DNA from: Dyella sp. EPa41
GTDB taxonomy: Bacteria; Pseudomonadota; Gammaproteobacteria; Xanthomonadales; Rhodanobacteraceae
Reading direction: 5' to 3'
DNA length: 64,000 bases
NCBI RefSeq assembly: GCF_016586165.1
Contig: NZ_BCPR01000015.1
Location: forward strand, 1-64,000
The notes beneath the pieces are model-generated. The model saw only the letters and a program-made list of their open reading frames with translations, was not told the origin of the DNA and made no database searches. The position numbers and the translations under genes were made by a program. This document shows, piece by piece, positions 44,552 to 53,469 of this stretch. How positions within the stretch are numbered: position 1 is the first letter of the stretch; each line of letters starts with the position of its first letter.

Positions 44552-45754
44552 CTAGGTCGGGAAGGCACCCTTGTCGAAGGCCTTGCAATAGGCCTTCCAG
44601 TCGCGCTGCACCTGCTTCGTGCAGCGCTTGGCCAAGCCCAGCAAGGGGGCCTGCCAGCGGTGCTTTTCGCCGAAGGCGATCAACTGGTCGGCCGTGGCCG
44701 AGCCGTCGCGGCCGCTGCTGCGAAGCTGGGCCCACGCCACCAGCTTGCCCATGGTCTGCAGCACGCCTTCGAGGCGATCCAGGTTGCCGCGCCAGTCGGC
44801 CAGCGCGAGACGATCTTCGGTGGGCTGCAGGCCGCGCAATACGTACGACTTGCGTCCCATGGTGACCGCGCGGAAGAAGGCCGGGCTGATCGCCTGCATG
44901 CGCGCCTGCACCGCCACCACGCGCTCGGCGTCGGTGCGCCACTCGGGCTGGCGAAGTTCAAGATACGGCGCGAGGGAGGAGGGCCGAGCCTGCTTGAGGT
45001 CGAGCAGGTAGTTGCCGTCGGGCGAACCCTTGCCCTCGACCAGGATGGCGAAGCGGTCGACGCCGAGGCTGCCGGTGCCGGCGATGCGACGCGCCACGTC
45101 CAGCACGCGGTAGAAGCGGGGCTTGTCTTCGCGGGCGGCGATGCCGTCGATCAAGGCAGCCACCTTGTCGCGCTGCTTGTCGGTCACCGGCAAGGCGCGA
45201 CGCCCGTCGATGCGCAGGCTGCGATGCTTGCCCTTGCGGATGGTGCGGCTGTCCAGGAACGGCGGGCGCAGGCGACCGCGCAAGCCGTCGAGCAGCTCGC
45301 CCACCATGCCGGTGGCCATGTCACGCTCCACCCAGCGCGCCTTGCCGGCCCGAAGTTCGCCCGCATAGGTGTCCAGGAAATCACGGCAGAGGTGGTCGGC
45401 CTGCGCCGGGCTCAGGTGCAGGCTGCCGGCGGCCATGTGCACGCTGGTCAGCAGGCGCACGAGTTCCCACGAGCTGGGCGCGAGCGCCGCTTCGTCGAAA
45501 TCGTTGAGGTCGAAATAGACGAGGCGGTTGTCGCCCTTGTAGCTGCCCATGTTTTCCAGGTGCAGGTCGCCGCAGACCCACACCGGCGGCGCCTTGGCCA
45601 GCCATTTCGCCTCGGGAAGCTGCTCGTAGAAGAGGTGGCAGGTGCCGCGCAGGAACGTGAACGGATCGTGGCGCATGGCCACGTACTTGCGCTGCAGGCG
45701 CTCGGGATCGCGCTTGGCGTTGTAGTTGCGGATGGAATCGACGACATCGGTCAT
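44552..45754 (-). CDS. DUF2252 family protein
   Basis: A 400-residue member of DUF2252, a family with kinase-like/aminoglycoside-phosphotransferase-like features. Visible motifs are VWVCGDLHLENMGSYKG and VYFDLNDFDEAALAPSSWEL, equivalent to the catalytic and metal-binding loops, and YLLDLKQARPS. The substrate is unknown. It starts 26 bp after the end of the RlmI-like gene, so the two are probably co-transcribed. Confidence 0.85.
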   Translation of the reverse strand: MTDVVDSIRNYNAKRDPERLQRKYVAMRHDPFTFLRGTCHLFYEQLPEAKWLAKAPPVWVCGDLHLENMGSYKGDNRLVYFDLNDFDEAALAPSSWELVRLLTSVHMAAGSLHLSPAQADHLCRDFLDTYAGELRAGKARWVERDMATGMVGELLDGLRGRLRPPFLDSRTIRKGKHRSLRIDGRRALPVTDKQRDKVAALIDGIAAREDKPRFYRVLDVARRIAGTGSLGVDRFAILVEGKGSPDGNYLLDLKQARPSSLAPYLELRQPEWRTDAERVVAVQARMQAISPAFFRAVTMGRKSYVLRGLQPTEDRLALADWRGNLDRLEGVLQTMGKLVAWAQLRSSGRDGSATADQLIAFGEKHRWQAPLLGLAKRCTKQVQRDWKAYCKAFDKGAFPT

Positions 45755-45780
45755 GTCACGCCCTCCACGCGGCTTGGCAC

Positions 45781-46953
45781 TTACATCACGCGACAGAACA
45801 CGGCCTTCAGGTAGCGCCCTTCCGGCACGTCGCTGCGGAACGGATGGTCGGCGCCGGCGCCGGCCACGTGCAGCACCTGGATCTCACGGCCCGCGTTGAG
45901 CGCCACGCGACGCAGCATCTCCAGGAAATCCGCCTCGCTGACCAGGCCCGTGCACGAGCAGGTCAGCAGCAGGCCGCCCGGCGGGATCACGTCGAGCGCG
46001 AGGCGATTCATCGCGAAGTATTTCTTCAGCGCGTCGAACACCTTGTTGCGGTCGCGGGTGAGCTTGGCCGGATCGAGGATCACCGCGTCGTACTGTTCGC
46101 CACGCTCCACCGCGTTGCGCAGCCAGTCGAAGATGTCGGCGGCTTCGAACACGGCCGGCACGTCGTTGGCCGCCGCGTTGGTGCGGGCGATGCCCAGGAT
46201 GCCCGGATCCATGTCCACGCCGGTGGCCGACTGCGCGCCGGCCGCCAACGCATGCACGGCGAAACCGCCCGAATTGCAGCACAGGTCCAGCACGCGACGG
46301 CCCTTGGCGAGGCGGGCGAAGTGATGGCGATTCTCGCGCTGGTCGGCAAAAAAGCCGGTCTTGTGGCCATAACCCGGCGCCGCGTGGAAACGCAGGCCGT
46401 GCTCGTGCACTTCCACCGGTGCGGGCGCCTCGGGCGAACGGCAGTCGAAGGATTCCTGCTTCTGCACGTGGTTCTCGGCGAACCAGTACAGCCGCGCGCC
46501 GGGGAAATGACGCAGCAGCGCGGCGTGGATCGCCTCGCGGAAGCGCCACATGCCGGCGGCGAAGTATTCGATCACCAGGATGTCGGCATAGCGATCCACC
46601 ACCAGGCCGGAGAGCCCGTCGCCTTCGCTGTGCACCACGCGCCAGGCATCGCTGACGCGGTCGAGCTGCAGCAGTTCCTGGCGCAGGCCGATGGCGCGGT
46701 CGATGCGCGCCGCGATCCATTCGGCATCGATGCTTTCGCTGGGATCGGCGGTGAGCAGGCGCAGCGCGATGCGCGCATGGCCGTTCCAGAAGCCACGCCC
46801 CACGAAACGCCCCTTGGCGTCCTCCACGTCGACCACGCTGCCGGGCGGCAGGCGGTTCTCGGGCTTGTGCACCTGGGCCGACCACACCCAGGGGTGGCCG
46901 GGAGCGCGGTCGGTCTTGAGGCGGATGACGGGGAGGGAAGCGGGGGTATTCAT
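45781..46953 (-). CDS. Class I rRNA methyltransferase, RlmI-like
   Basis: A 390-residue enzyme with an N-terminal PUA domain (about 1-75, GHPWVWSAQVHKPE), a linker domain and a Rossmann methyltransferase domain. The latter has DLCCNSGGFAVHALAAGA as motif I, VILDPAKLTRDR, and the catalytic-cysteine stretch LLTCSCTGLVSE. This is the RlmI plan (23S rRNA m5C1962), although other members of the group exist. The ATG at 46953 is chosen; the open frame extends far upstream through repeat DNA without recognisable protein. Confidence 0.87.
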   Translation of the reverse strand: MNTPASLPVIRLKTDRAPGHPWVWSAQVHKPENRLPPGSVVDVEDAKGRFVGRGFWNGHARIALRLLTADPSESIDAEWIAARIDRAIGLRQELLQLDRVSDAWRVVHSEGDGLSGLVVDRYADILVIEYFAAGMWRFREAIHAALLRHFPGARLYWFAENHVQKQESFDCRSPEAPAPVEVHEHGLRFHAAPGYGHKTGFFADQRENRHHFARLAKGRRVLDLCCNSGGFAVHALAAGAQSATGVDMDPGILGIARTNAAANDVPAVFEAADIFDWLRNAVERGEQYDAVILDPAKLTRDRNKVFDALKKYFAMNRLALDVIPPGGLLLTCSCTGLVSEADFLEMLRRVALNAGREIQVLHVAGAGADHPFRSDVPEGRYLKAVFCRVM

Positions 46954-46984
46954 CCGCACATGATAGCCGGTGCGCGGAAGTGGC

Positions 46985-47196
46985 CGCTTTTCTTTACTCC
47001 CTCGCCCCTTTGGGGCACGCGGGAAGCGGCCATGGATGGCCGCGGCTTTGAGGAGCGAGGAGAGGGCCGGGGCGAGGGGCGGGTCTTGCCTCGCACTCCC
47101 ACTCCTTTGGCGTTGGCCCTTTTGAGAGCTCGGGGCGACGCTATCGCAAGATTGCCCCCTCACCCCAACCCTCTCCCCGCTGGGGAGAGGGAGTGA
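46985..47196. repeat. Intergenic repeats between RlmI-like and membrane-protein genes
   Basis: The gap 46954-47206 holds no gene. At about 47157-47193 is a copy of the CCCTCACCCC..CCCTCTCCCC element with its inverted GGGGAGAGGG arm, widespread in Xanthomonadales and Pseudomonas genomes. A related, more degenerate sequence is at about 46995-47075. It may form a terminator-like hairpin between genes. Confidence 0.6.
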
Positions 47197-47206
47197 AAGC
47201 AGTGGC

Positions 47207-47701
47207 TCAGCGCAGCCGCAGGGCCAGCCAGGACAACAAGGCCAGCAGGTTGATACCGATCCGCGACACCGCCGGTCCCGCCACCGCGAGCAGGAAGCCC
47301 TCGCTGCCGAAGTGCCAGTCCAGGCCCAGCCGCACCGGCAAGTGCAGCGTGGCGAACACGTTGACGAAGCCGCCGCAATGCAGGGCATAGCTGAAGATCG
47401 GCGTGGCGATCAACGGCAGCTGCAGCAGCTGCGCCCAGCTTGAGAACGTCACGCCGCGCTCGCTGTTTTCCAGCAGCAGCACGCCGGCCACCAGCACGAA
47501 CGCGTAGAGGATCAGGCCGATCACCGCGACCAGCGAGTCGTGCGAACCGAACGGCAACAGCCGGCGCAGCATGTTGACCATGCCGAAGAAGCCACCGGCC
47601 ACCTCGAGGATGCCGATCAGTCGGAACAGGAAATGGCGCACGTGCGTACTCGCCCAAAAGCCCGGAGCATAGCGGAAGGCGCGGCGGCCGAAAGGCGACA
47701 C
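47207..47701 (-). CDS. Four-helix integral membrane protein A
   Basis: A 164-residue inner-membrane protein with about four hydrophobic helices. No family is recognised. It resembles the next upstream protein in size, helix spacing and two local patterns (LLQLPLIATPIFSY and GINLLALLSWLAL), so the two are likely paralogues. The start is uncertain: GTG at 47701 opens the frame, and another GTG at 47641 would give a protein beginning at the first helix. Confidence 0.65.
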   Translation of the reverse strand: MSPFGRRAFRYAPGFWASTHVRHFLFRLIGILEVAGGFFGMVNMLRRLLPFGSHDSLVAVIGLILYAFVLVAGVLLLENSERGVTFSSWAQLLQLPLIATPIFSYALHCGGFVNVFATLHLPVRLGLDWHFGSEGFLLAVAGPAVSRIGINLLALLSWLALRLR

Positions 47702-47716
47702 CGCGCAAGTATCGCC

Positions 47717-48220
47717 TTAGTCCTGTGCGGCCAGCACTTCCAGCGGCGTGGCGAAAACGTGGTTTCGCTTGCGTTCAAGGCGCACGCGGCCGAGCAGCAG
47801 GAGGGCGATCAGCGCCACGAGGTTGACGCCGGCCATGTGTCCGCTGCGACCGGAGTTGCCGAAGAACCAGTTGAAGCTGGCCCCCACGTTCGCCCACACG
47901 CCGGAGGTGGTGCCGACATAGACATCCAGCGCCGCGCCCGCGAACAGGTTGTAGACCAGCCATGGCGTCTGCACCACCGGCACCTGCAACAACAGCAGCC
48001 ATCGGGTCCAGTGCAGGCCCAGGCGATGTCCACGCCATAGGCCGTAGGCGGCGACGCCGATGCCGGCATAGAGGATCGCCGCCAAGCCCGCGAACAGCCG
48101 CGCCAGGATGGACGGCTGCGCCGCCTGCATCAGGCAGACCACGATACCCGCCATGGCCCCCAAACCCAGGCCGATGCAAAGCGCACGCACAAGCCTGTGC
48201 GTCACCGGTAGCACGCTCAT
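47717..48220 (-). CDS. Four-helix integral membrane protein B
   Basis: A 167-residue membrane protein with about four helices (MSVLPVTHRLVRALCIGLGLG...). The WLLLLQVPVVQTPWLVYN and GVNLVALIALLLLG segments match protein A downstream. ATG 48220 is chosen because it directly precedes the first helix. The gap to protein A is only 15 bp, so they are co-transcribed. Function unknown. Confidence 0.7.
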   Translation of the reverse strand: MSVLPVTHRLVRALCIGLGLGAMAGIVVCLMQAAQPSILARLFAGLAAILYAGIGVAAYGLWRGHRLGLHWTRWLLLLQVPVVQTPWLVYNLFAGAALDVYVGTTSGVWANVGASFNWFFGNSGRSGHMAGVNLVALIALLLLGRVRLERKRNHVFATPLEVLAAQD

Positions 48221-48288
48221 CTGGTTTTCCCCCCTGGTTCCCCGGCGCCTTTGATAGCAAGTCGTGGTTGCGCCGACAAGACGGGGGC

Positions 48289-49233
48289 CTACAAGTCGTC
48301 GGCGAGTTCGTGCAGGTCCGTGATGTGCTGCTCCCACCAGCGCGGTTCGGCCGCGAACGGGAAGGCGGCGGGAAAGGCGGGGTCATGCCAGCGGGCGGCG
48401 ATCCAGCCGGCGTAATGCAGCTGGCGCATGGCGCGCAGCGCGGGCACCAGGGCCAGTTCGGTGAAGTCGAACTCGCGCATCTGCTGGTAGCCCTCGAGCA
48501 GGGCCTGCATGCCGGCCTCATCGTTGGCCAGCATCCACAGGTCCTGCACCGCCGGACCCATGCGGGCGTCGTCGAGGTCGACGAAATGCGGGCCATGGTC
48601 GGTCCACAGCACGTTGCCCGGATGGCAGTCGCCGTGCAGGCGCAACGCACGCACCGGGCCCACGGATTCAAGGCGCATGGCCACGGCCTGGTCCACCCGT
48701 TCGGCGGCCGCGCGGTAGGCGGCATGCAGTGACGGCGGCAACAGCGAAGAGGCGAGCACGGCCCGCATCGGCTGTTCGATCAGCGTGGCGCGGTCGACGC
48801 GCCCGCGGTGCTGGAACGGCTGCCGCGCGCCTACGCCATGGATGCGCGCAATCAGCCGTCCAAGCCATTCCAGCTGTTCGGTCGATTCCAGCGACGGCGC
48901 GCGTCCGCCGCGGCGCGGCGTGAGCGCATAGCGAAAGCCGGCGTGATGCAGCAGGGTGCGTCCGCCGAAGACCAGCGGTGCCACCATCGGGATATCGTCG
49001 GCGGCCAGTTCCTGCGCGAACGCGTGCTCCTCCAGGATGGCCGCATCGCTCCAGCGGTGCGGACGGTAGAACTTGGCGATGACCGGCGCGGCATCCTCGA
49101 TGCCCACCTGCCATACGCGGTTTTCATAGCTGTTGAGCGCCAGCAGCCGTCCATCGGGCCACAGCCCGCAGGCGGTGACGGCATCCAGCACGCCATCCGG
49201 ATCCAGCGCGTGATAGGGCGCGTCCAGGCTCAA
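48289..49233 (-). CDS. Stress-response serine/threonine protein kinase, SrkA/YihE-like
   Basis: A 314-residue kinase-like protein. The N-lobe has NRVWQVGIEDAAPVIAKFYRP, carrying the ATP-binding Lys. The catalytic loop is LRLHGDCHPGNVLW and the metal-binding segment FVDLDDARMGP. This matches SrkA (YihE/RdoA), a cytoplasmic kinase that dampens stress-induced death in E. coli. No ATG is available; the likely start is TTG at 49233, overlapping the stop of the thioesterase gene (TTGA), which implies translational coupling. The same open frame runs far upstream, but only as a shadow of other genes. Confidence 0.85.
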   Translation of the reverse strand: MSLDAPYHALDPDGVLDAVTACGLWPDGRLLALNSYENRVWQVGIEDAAPVIAKFYRPHRWSDAAILEEHAFAQELAADDIPMVAPLVFGGRTLLHHAGFRYALTPRRGGRAPSLESTEQLEWLGRLIARIHGVGARQPFQHRGRVDRATLIEQPMRAVLASSLLPPSLHAAYRAAAERVDQAVAMRLESVGPVRALRLHGDCHPGNVLWTDHGPHFVDLDDARMGPAVQDLWMLANDEAGMQALLEGYQQMREFDFTELALVPALRAMRQLHYAGWIAARWHDPAFPAAFPFAAEPRWWEQHITDLHELADDL

Positions 49234-49670
49234 CGCGGCGCCACCACGCGCGAGGGAATCACCGCCATCGTGAGGCGCGAGATGCACACCAGTTCGCCGC
49301 CTTCGCCCTCGATGCGGATTTCCCACACCTGCGTGGTGCGGCCGATGTGGATGACGCGCGCCGTGCCGGTGACGGTGCCACTGCGCACGCCGCGCACGTG
49401 GTTCGCGTTGATGTCCAGGCCCACGGCCACCTCCTGCGCCGGGTCCAGCGTCAGCATGGCCGCGGTGCTGCCCAGCGTTTCGGCGAGCACGACCGAGGCG
49501 CCGCCGTGCAACAGGCCGTAGGGCTGGTGGGTACGGTGGTCCACCGGCATGGTGCCGCGCAGCCAGTCGTCGCCGACCTCCGTGATGCGGATGCCCAGCG
49601 TCTCCATCATGGTATTGGCGCTCCAGCCGTTGATGCGCTCGAGCGAAATGTCCTGTTTCCAGATGGCCAT
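49230..49670 (-). CDS. Hotdog-fold thioesterase, PaaI/MenI-like
   Basis: A 146-residue hotdog thioesterase. The motif HQPYGLLHGGASVVLAETLGS contains the HGG loop and the catalytic Glu, and VGLDINANHVRGVRSG forms the central strand-helix. It is closest in pattern to EntH/YbdB and MenI (DHNA-CoA hydrolase); the acyl-CoA used is not certain. It is divergent from the reductase gene across a 76-bp gap and overlaps the kinase gene. Confidence 0.87.
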   Translation of the reverse strand: MAIWKQDISLERINGWSANTMMETLGIRITEVGDDWLRGTMPVDHRTHQPYGLLHGGASVVLAETLGSTAAMLTLDPAQEVAVGLDINANHVRGVRSGTVTGTARVIHIGRTTQVWEIRIEGEGGELVCISRLTMAVIPSRVVAPR

Positions 49671-49746
49671 GAGGTGATTCTCCGGGGAAAAGCTTGTGAA
49701 TGGGGGCGGGGACCCTCATTGTCGGCTGACTGCTGTCGCCGCGACA

Positions 49747-50817
49747 ATGCGCCACGTGTTTACCGTCACCATCCAATCCACCGGTCGCCACTTCACTGCC
49801 GCGCCGGGCGAAACCGTGCTGGAAGCCGCGCAGCGGGCCGGCATCGCGTTGCCGTACTCGTGCCGGGCCGGCGTCTGCGGCAGCTGCAAGGCCACGTTGA
49901 TCGAAGGCCATTGCGACTATCCACGCAACCCGCCGCTGGCCTTGAGCGGCACGGCGCCGTCGCAGCACGCGATCCTGCTGTGCCAGGCAGTGCCGCGCGA
50001 CGACCTGGTGATCGAGGCGCGTGAAGTCACCTCGGTGGAAGACATCGCGCGCCGCCAGCTCGACGTGGCGGTATCGCGCAAGTGGATGCTGGCGCCCGAC
50101 GTGTTCGGTCTGCACCTGCGTCCTGTATCGGAAGAAGTGCGCCTCAACTGGCTGCCCGGGCAGTACCTCGACGTGCTGCTGGACGAAGAGCGGCGTCGAC
50201 CGTTCTCCATCGCCAATCATCCGCAGGCGGACGGCACCATCGAACTGCACGTGCGCCACGTGGCGGGCGGCGGCTTCACCTCGTGGGTGGCGGACACCTT
50301 GAAAGTGGGCGATACGCTGCGCATCGAGGGACCGCTGGGCACCTTCGTGCCGCGCGAGGACTCCGAGCGGCCGATGGTGTTCATGGCCGGGGGTACCGGC
50401 TTCGCGCCGGTGAAGGCCATCGTGGAGCATTTCCTCTCGCTGGGGACACGTCGTCCGATGCGCGTCTACTGGGGTGCGCGCAGCGCCGCGGACCTGTATC
50501 TGCGCGAACTGGCCGAGAGCTGGGCGGGCAAGGCACACGACCTCGCGTTCCACGCGGTGATCTCCGACCCGGATCAGGCGGCGAGCCACGGTGCGCGCGT
50601 CGGCCTGGTGCACGAGGCGGTGCTGGAAGACCAGCCCGACCTCGCGGGCCATGACGTCTACATGAGCGGCCCGCCGGCGATGATCGATGCCGGCCGCAGG
50701 CTTTTCATCGATGCGAACCTGCCGGAAGACCGGCTGTACTACGACTCGTTCGACTACGCGCCCGATGTGCTGGCGCAGATCCTGGGCAGTCGCGCGGGGA
50801 TCGCCATCGAGACGTGA
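49747..50817 (+). CDS. Ferredoxin-flavin reductase (CDP-6-deoxy-glucoseen reductase-like)
   Basis: A 356-residue electron-transfer protein. The N-terminal plant-type 2Fe-2S domain has Cys39, Cys44, Cys47 and Cys79. An FAD domain (RRPFSIANHP) and an NAD(P)H domain (MAGGTGFAPVKAIVEHF, VYMSGPPAMIDAG) follow. Proteins of this plan are often annotated as CDP-6-deoxy-delta-3,4-glucoseen reductase (AscD). No deoxysugar genes are nearby, so a general flavin or oxygenase reductase role is as likely. Confidence 0.87.
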   Translation: MRHVFTVTIQSTGRHFTAAPGETVLEAAQRAGIALPYSCRAGVCGSCKATLIEGHCDYPRNPPLALSGTAPSQHAILLCQAVPRDDLVIEAREVTSVEDIARRQLDVAVSRKWMLAPDVFGLHLRPVSEEVRLNWLPGQYLDVLLDEERRRPFSIANHPQADGTIELHVRHVAGGGFTSWVADTLKVGDTLRIEGPLGTFVPREDSERPMVFMAGGTGFAPVKAIVEHFLSLGTRRPMRVYWGARSAADLYLRELAESWAGKAHDLAFHAVISDPDQAASHGARVGLVHEAVLEDQPDLAGHDVYMSGPPAMIDAGRRLFIDANLPEDRLYYDSFDYAPDVLAQILGSRAGIAIET

Positions 50818-50830
50818 GTTACGGCTCTGT

Positions 50831-50913
50831 TGTGGGAGCGCACCCTGTGCGCGACAAACCTACGGAGCGGTGATCACCACACGCCGCGGTCGCGCACAGG
50901 GTGCGCTCCCACA
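50831..50913. repeat. REP-like inverted repeat pair between convergent genes
   Basis: Two 25-bp copies (50831-50855 and 50889-50913) in inverse orientation are separated by 33 bp, in the gap between the convergent reductase and rhodanese-like genes. They could serve as a bidirectional terminator. Confidence 0.8.
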
Positions 50914-50929
50914 GGTGGCGCGCGGACGA

Positions 50930-51373
50930 TCAGTTCTTGCCCTTGGCCACCGGCAACTGCGCCTGCTGCCAGGCCAGCACGCCGCCGCCCAGCGTGAACA
51001 CCTTGGAGAAACCCGCCTTCACCAGTCGCTGCGCGGCCTTGCCGGTGTTGCGGCCGTCCTTGTCGATCAGCACCACCGGGAGGTCCTTGGCCTTGGCCAG
51101 GTCCTTCTGCTCGGGATCGAACTGGCTCATCGCGACGTGGCGCGAACCCGGCACGTGCGCCTTCTCGAAATCGGCATAGGCGGACAGGTCCACCATCAGC
51201 GGGCTTTCGCGGTTGATCAGCAGGGTGAGGCCGGCCGGCGTCAGCTCCTTGTACTTGCGGAACAGCGTGAGGATTTCCATCACGATGATCGCCAGCAGCA
51301 GGACGAAAAACAGCGCCACCAGCGCGAGATGGTTGCCGATGAATTCGGGCAACTTGTGCATGACATCGTTCAT
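50930..51373 (-). CDS. Membrane-anchored rhodanese-like protein lacking the active Cys
   Basis: A 147-residue YibN-like protein. One N-terminal membrane helix (about 15-37) precedes a rhodanese domain with MVDLSAYADFEKAHVPGSRHV and GGGVLAWQQAQLP. At the active loop the sequence is VVLIDKDGRN, with Asp104 where sulfurtransferases have Cys, so persulfide transfer is not expected and a binding role is more likely. The ATG at 51373 follows a purine-rich site. In other gammaproteobacteria yibN lies near grxC and secB, which are not seen here. Confidence 0.82.
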   Translation of the reverse strand: MNDVMHKLPEFIGNHLALVALFFVLLLAIIVMEILTLFRKYKELTPAGLTLLINRESPLMVDLSAYADFEKAHVPGSRHVAMSQFDPEQKDLAKAKDLPVVLIDKDGRNTGKAAQRLVKAGFSKVFTLGGGVLAWQQAQLPVAKGKN

Positions 51374-51567
51374 GGAAAACTTCCGCAGGCGCGGCCGAAG
51401 GCCGCGCGGGGTCAATGGAACCGGGGATTATAGGGCAGGCGGGTAGCGGGGATGGGAGGCGGGCGTGCCCAGGCCCGCTCCTGCGGTCGTGTCAGCCGGA
51501 CGAACCGGGGCCTGTCATGGGCTTGCCAGATGGCGCGGGAGCCCGGGTAGACGCACCCCCCGCCACC

Positions 51568-51981
51568 TTACTGCCGGCTGATATCCGGCAGGCCGCTGAC
51601 CAGCCACCAGTGCTTGCCTTCTTCGTCGTAATGCCAGGTCTGATGGTCGGAGACGGTGCGCTCGGACTGGGTGTTCACATTGACCAGGTTGATCTGCACC
51701 ACCTGGGTCACCTCGAGCTTGCCGTTGGGCGTGGGGCCCTTGCCCTCGTCGTAGCCGCTCACCTTGTACTGCTGGTAGCGGGCCATCTCCAGCGAGGACA
51801 CCGGGTGCGCCTCGCGCATCTTCGGGTCGACGAACTGCTGCGCCGCGTTGAAATCGCCCCAGCGCACGGCGCTGGCATAGGCATTGAGCGTGGTGGTGAG
51901 CGCATCGCTGCGTTGCTGGGTGGCGCAGCCGGTGAGCGACAGTGTGGCGAGAACGGCGAGCGTGGTCAGAATGCGGCGCAT
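51568..51981 (-). CDS. Lipoprotein of unknown function
   Basis: A 137-residue protein with a lipobox LTGC (Cys19) after a hydrophobic signal. The mature part (LNAYASAVRWGDFNAAQQFVDP...WHYDEEGKHWWLVSGLPDI) resembles small NTF2-like or cone-shaped periplasmic proteins found in xanthomonads, but I cannot name the family. Stands alone between the rhodanese-like and thioesterase-like genes. Confidence 0.75.
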   Translation of the reverse strand: MRRILTTLAVLATLSLTGCATQQRSDALTTTLNAYASAVRWGDFNAAQQFVDPKMREAHPVSSLEMARYQQYKVSGYDEGKGPTPNGKLEVTQVVQINLVNVNTQSERTVSDHQTWHYDEEGKHWWLVSGLPDISRQ

Positions 51982-52031
51982 GGCGGATCCCCCGGGTCAG
52001 GCCCTCATTCTGCCCAACCTCGCGGGGGTTT

Positions 52032-52514
52032 TCATACCGCGTCCGGCGAGCGTCGCTTCGCCACGAATCGCGCCTCCAGCGTGGCCGCCGGCTTGTCGCC
52101 GGTGCCCGGCACCCGGCAGGTCACTTCGACACGGGCGCGGCCACGCGCGGCCAGCGTGTCGAAAAAAGTCGACCAGTCCGCACTCTCGGCGAGGCGCGCC
52201 TCGCTCACGAAGTCGTTCCACACCGGCTCCAGGTAGCGCACGGTGGATTCGCCCACGAACACGTCGCAATCCAGATCGCGCATGCGCAGTTCCAGTTCCA
52301 CCAGGCCCCAGCCGGTCAGCGTCATGGCGCTCACCAGGCTGCCGCCGAACGCGCAGCCCTTGTCGTTGACGTTGGGCGGCAGCGGCGCGGCGATCGACAG
52401 GTGTTGCTCGTCGCAGCCATCGAGGCTCAGGTCCATGCTCTGCGCGAGCGGGATTTCATCGCGCATGAAGGTCACCAGCTTGCGCGCCAGGGTATGTCGT
52501 TCGGTGATGCTCAT
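52032..52514 (-). CDS. YiiD C-terminal-type thioesterase
   Basis: A 160-residue hotdog-fold protein of the putative thioesterase family seen at the C-terminus of YiiD. Motifs: PLPPNVNDKGCAFGGSLVSAMTLTGWGLVEL and VFVGESTVRYLEPV. The NDKGCAFGGS helix start corresponds to the hotdog active-site region. Acyl substrate unknown. It is divergent from hemD across an 88-bp gap that should carry both promoters. Confidence 0.82.
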   Translation of the reverse strand: MSITERHTLARKLVTFMRDEIPLAQSMDLSLDGCDEQHLSIAAPLPPNVNDKGCAFGGSLVSAMTLTGWGLVELELRMRDLDCDVFVGESTVRYLEPVWNDFVSEARLAESADWSTFFDTLAARGRARVEVTCRVPGTGDKPAATLEARFVAKRRSPDAV

Positions 52515-52602
52515 CGGGGCCAGGTCGGGTCGGGGAATGCGTAGTTTACGCACCACATGGGAAGTGCGCCGGTACACTGCAAGGGTTTCCATGGAGAGGT
52601 TC

Positions 52603-53373
52603 ATGACCGCGCCACACTCGAACGCCGACCAGCCCGCGCTGCGCGGCCGCACCGTGGTCATCACGCGGCCGGCCGGCACGGGTTCGTCGCTGGCGCGGGA
52701 GGTGCGCCGGCGCGGCGGCACGCCGGTGCTGTTGCCGGGCCTGTCGCTGCATGCCGCTGGCGCATCAGGCCCAACCCTCGACGCCCTGCATGCGGCGCTC
52801 GGCGACGACCTGCTGATTTTCACCAGCCCGGCCGCCGTGCGCTTTGCCGCACGCCTGGCGCCCTTGCGCACGCAGGCCGCGGTGTTCGCCGTGGGGCAGG
52901 GCACAGCGCGGGCGCTGCGCCGGCACGGGGTGAAGGCGCCGCTGGCGCCGGCGTTGCGACAGGACAGCGAAGGCCTGCTGGACCACCCCTTGCTGGCCGA
53001 CCCGCGCGGCCGGCGCGTGGCGCTCATCGGTGCACCCGGTGGCCGCGGTGTGCTGCGCGCGACACTGGCCGAGCGCGGTGCGCGTCTGCGCGAAGTGCAC
53101 GTGTACCAGCGCGGCGTGCCGCGCTGGCAGGCACGACACGTCGAAGCGCTGCGGCAGCTACCGGCGGATGCCTGCGTGCTGCTGTCGAGCGCCGAGGCGT
53201 TGGGCAACCTCCAGCAAGGTCTTCCCGCGTTTGCTTGGACGAAACTCTGCGGCGCCATCGCCGTGGCCAGCAGCGAGCGGCTGGCCGACGCGGCGCGCAG
53301 CGCGGGTTTTGCCCGCGTGCGGCTGGCTGCGTCGGCGCTGTCCGCCGACCTGCTTGCCGCTGCCGCGCACTGA
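52603..53373 (+). CDS. hemD: Uroporphyrinogen-III synthase
   Basis: A 256-residue HemD, which cyclises hydroxymethylbilane to uroporphyrinogen III in heme and siroheme synthesis. Family marks: RTVVITRPAGTGSSLAREV at the start, LLIFTSPAAVRFAA, AVFAVGQGTARALRRHG, and the second-domain VLLSSAEALGNL. HemD sequences are poorly conserved, but the following hemX and hemY genes support the call. The ATG at 52603 follows GGAGAGG (52593-52599); the in-frame ATG at 52591 is upstream of that site. Confidence 0.9.
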   Translation: MTAPHSNADQPALRGRTVVITRPAGTGSSLAREVRRRGGTPVLLPGLSLHAAGASGPTLDALHAALGDDLLIFTSPAAVRFAARLAPLRTQAAVFAVGQGTARALRRHGVKAPLAPALRQDSEGLLDHPLLADPRGRRVALIGAPGGRGVLRATLAERGARLREVHVYQRGVPRWQARHVEALRQLPADACVLLSSAEALGNLQQGLPAFAWTKLCGAIAVASSERLADAARSAGFARVRLAASALSADLLAAAAH

Positions 53374-53469
53374 TGTGCCGACAGGTGGCGGTAGGCGCGC
53401 TTTCATTGTTTTGCGGCCGGGCCACTTTCACGCCCGCTTGATGCGAGTCCCCTGCGGCAGGCTGTTAGC

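Noticed and set aside
46954..47388. N-terminal extension of the RlmI-like protein
   Set aside because: The extension translates repeat DNA and part of a neighbouring membrane-protein gene; the PUA domain begins at the ATG at 46953.
49234..50652. N-terminal extension of the SrkA-like kinase
   Set aside because: The frame stays open through the thioesterase and reductase genes but encodes only shadow sequence; the kinase fold begins near 49233.
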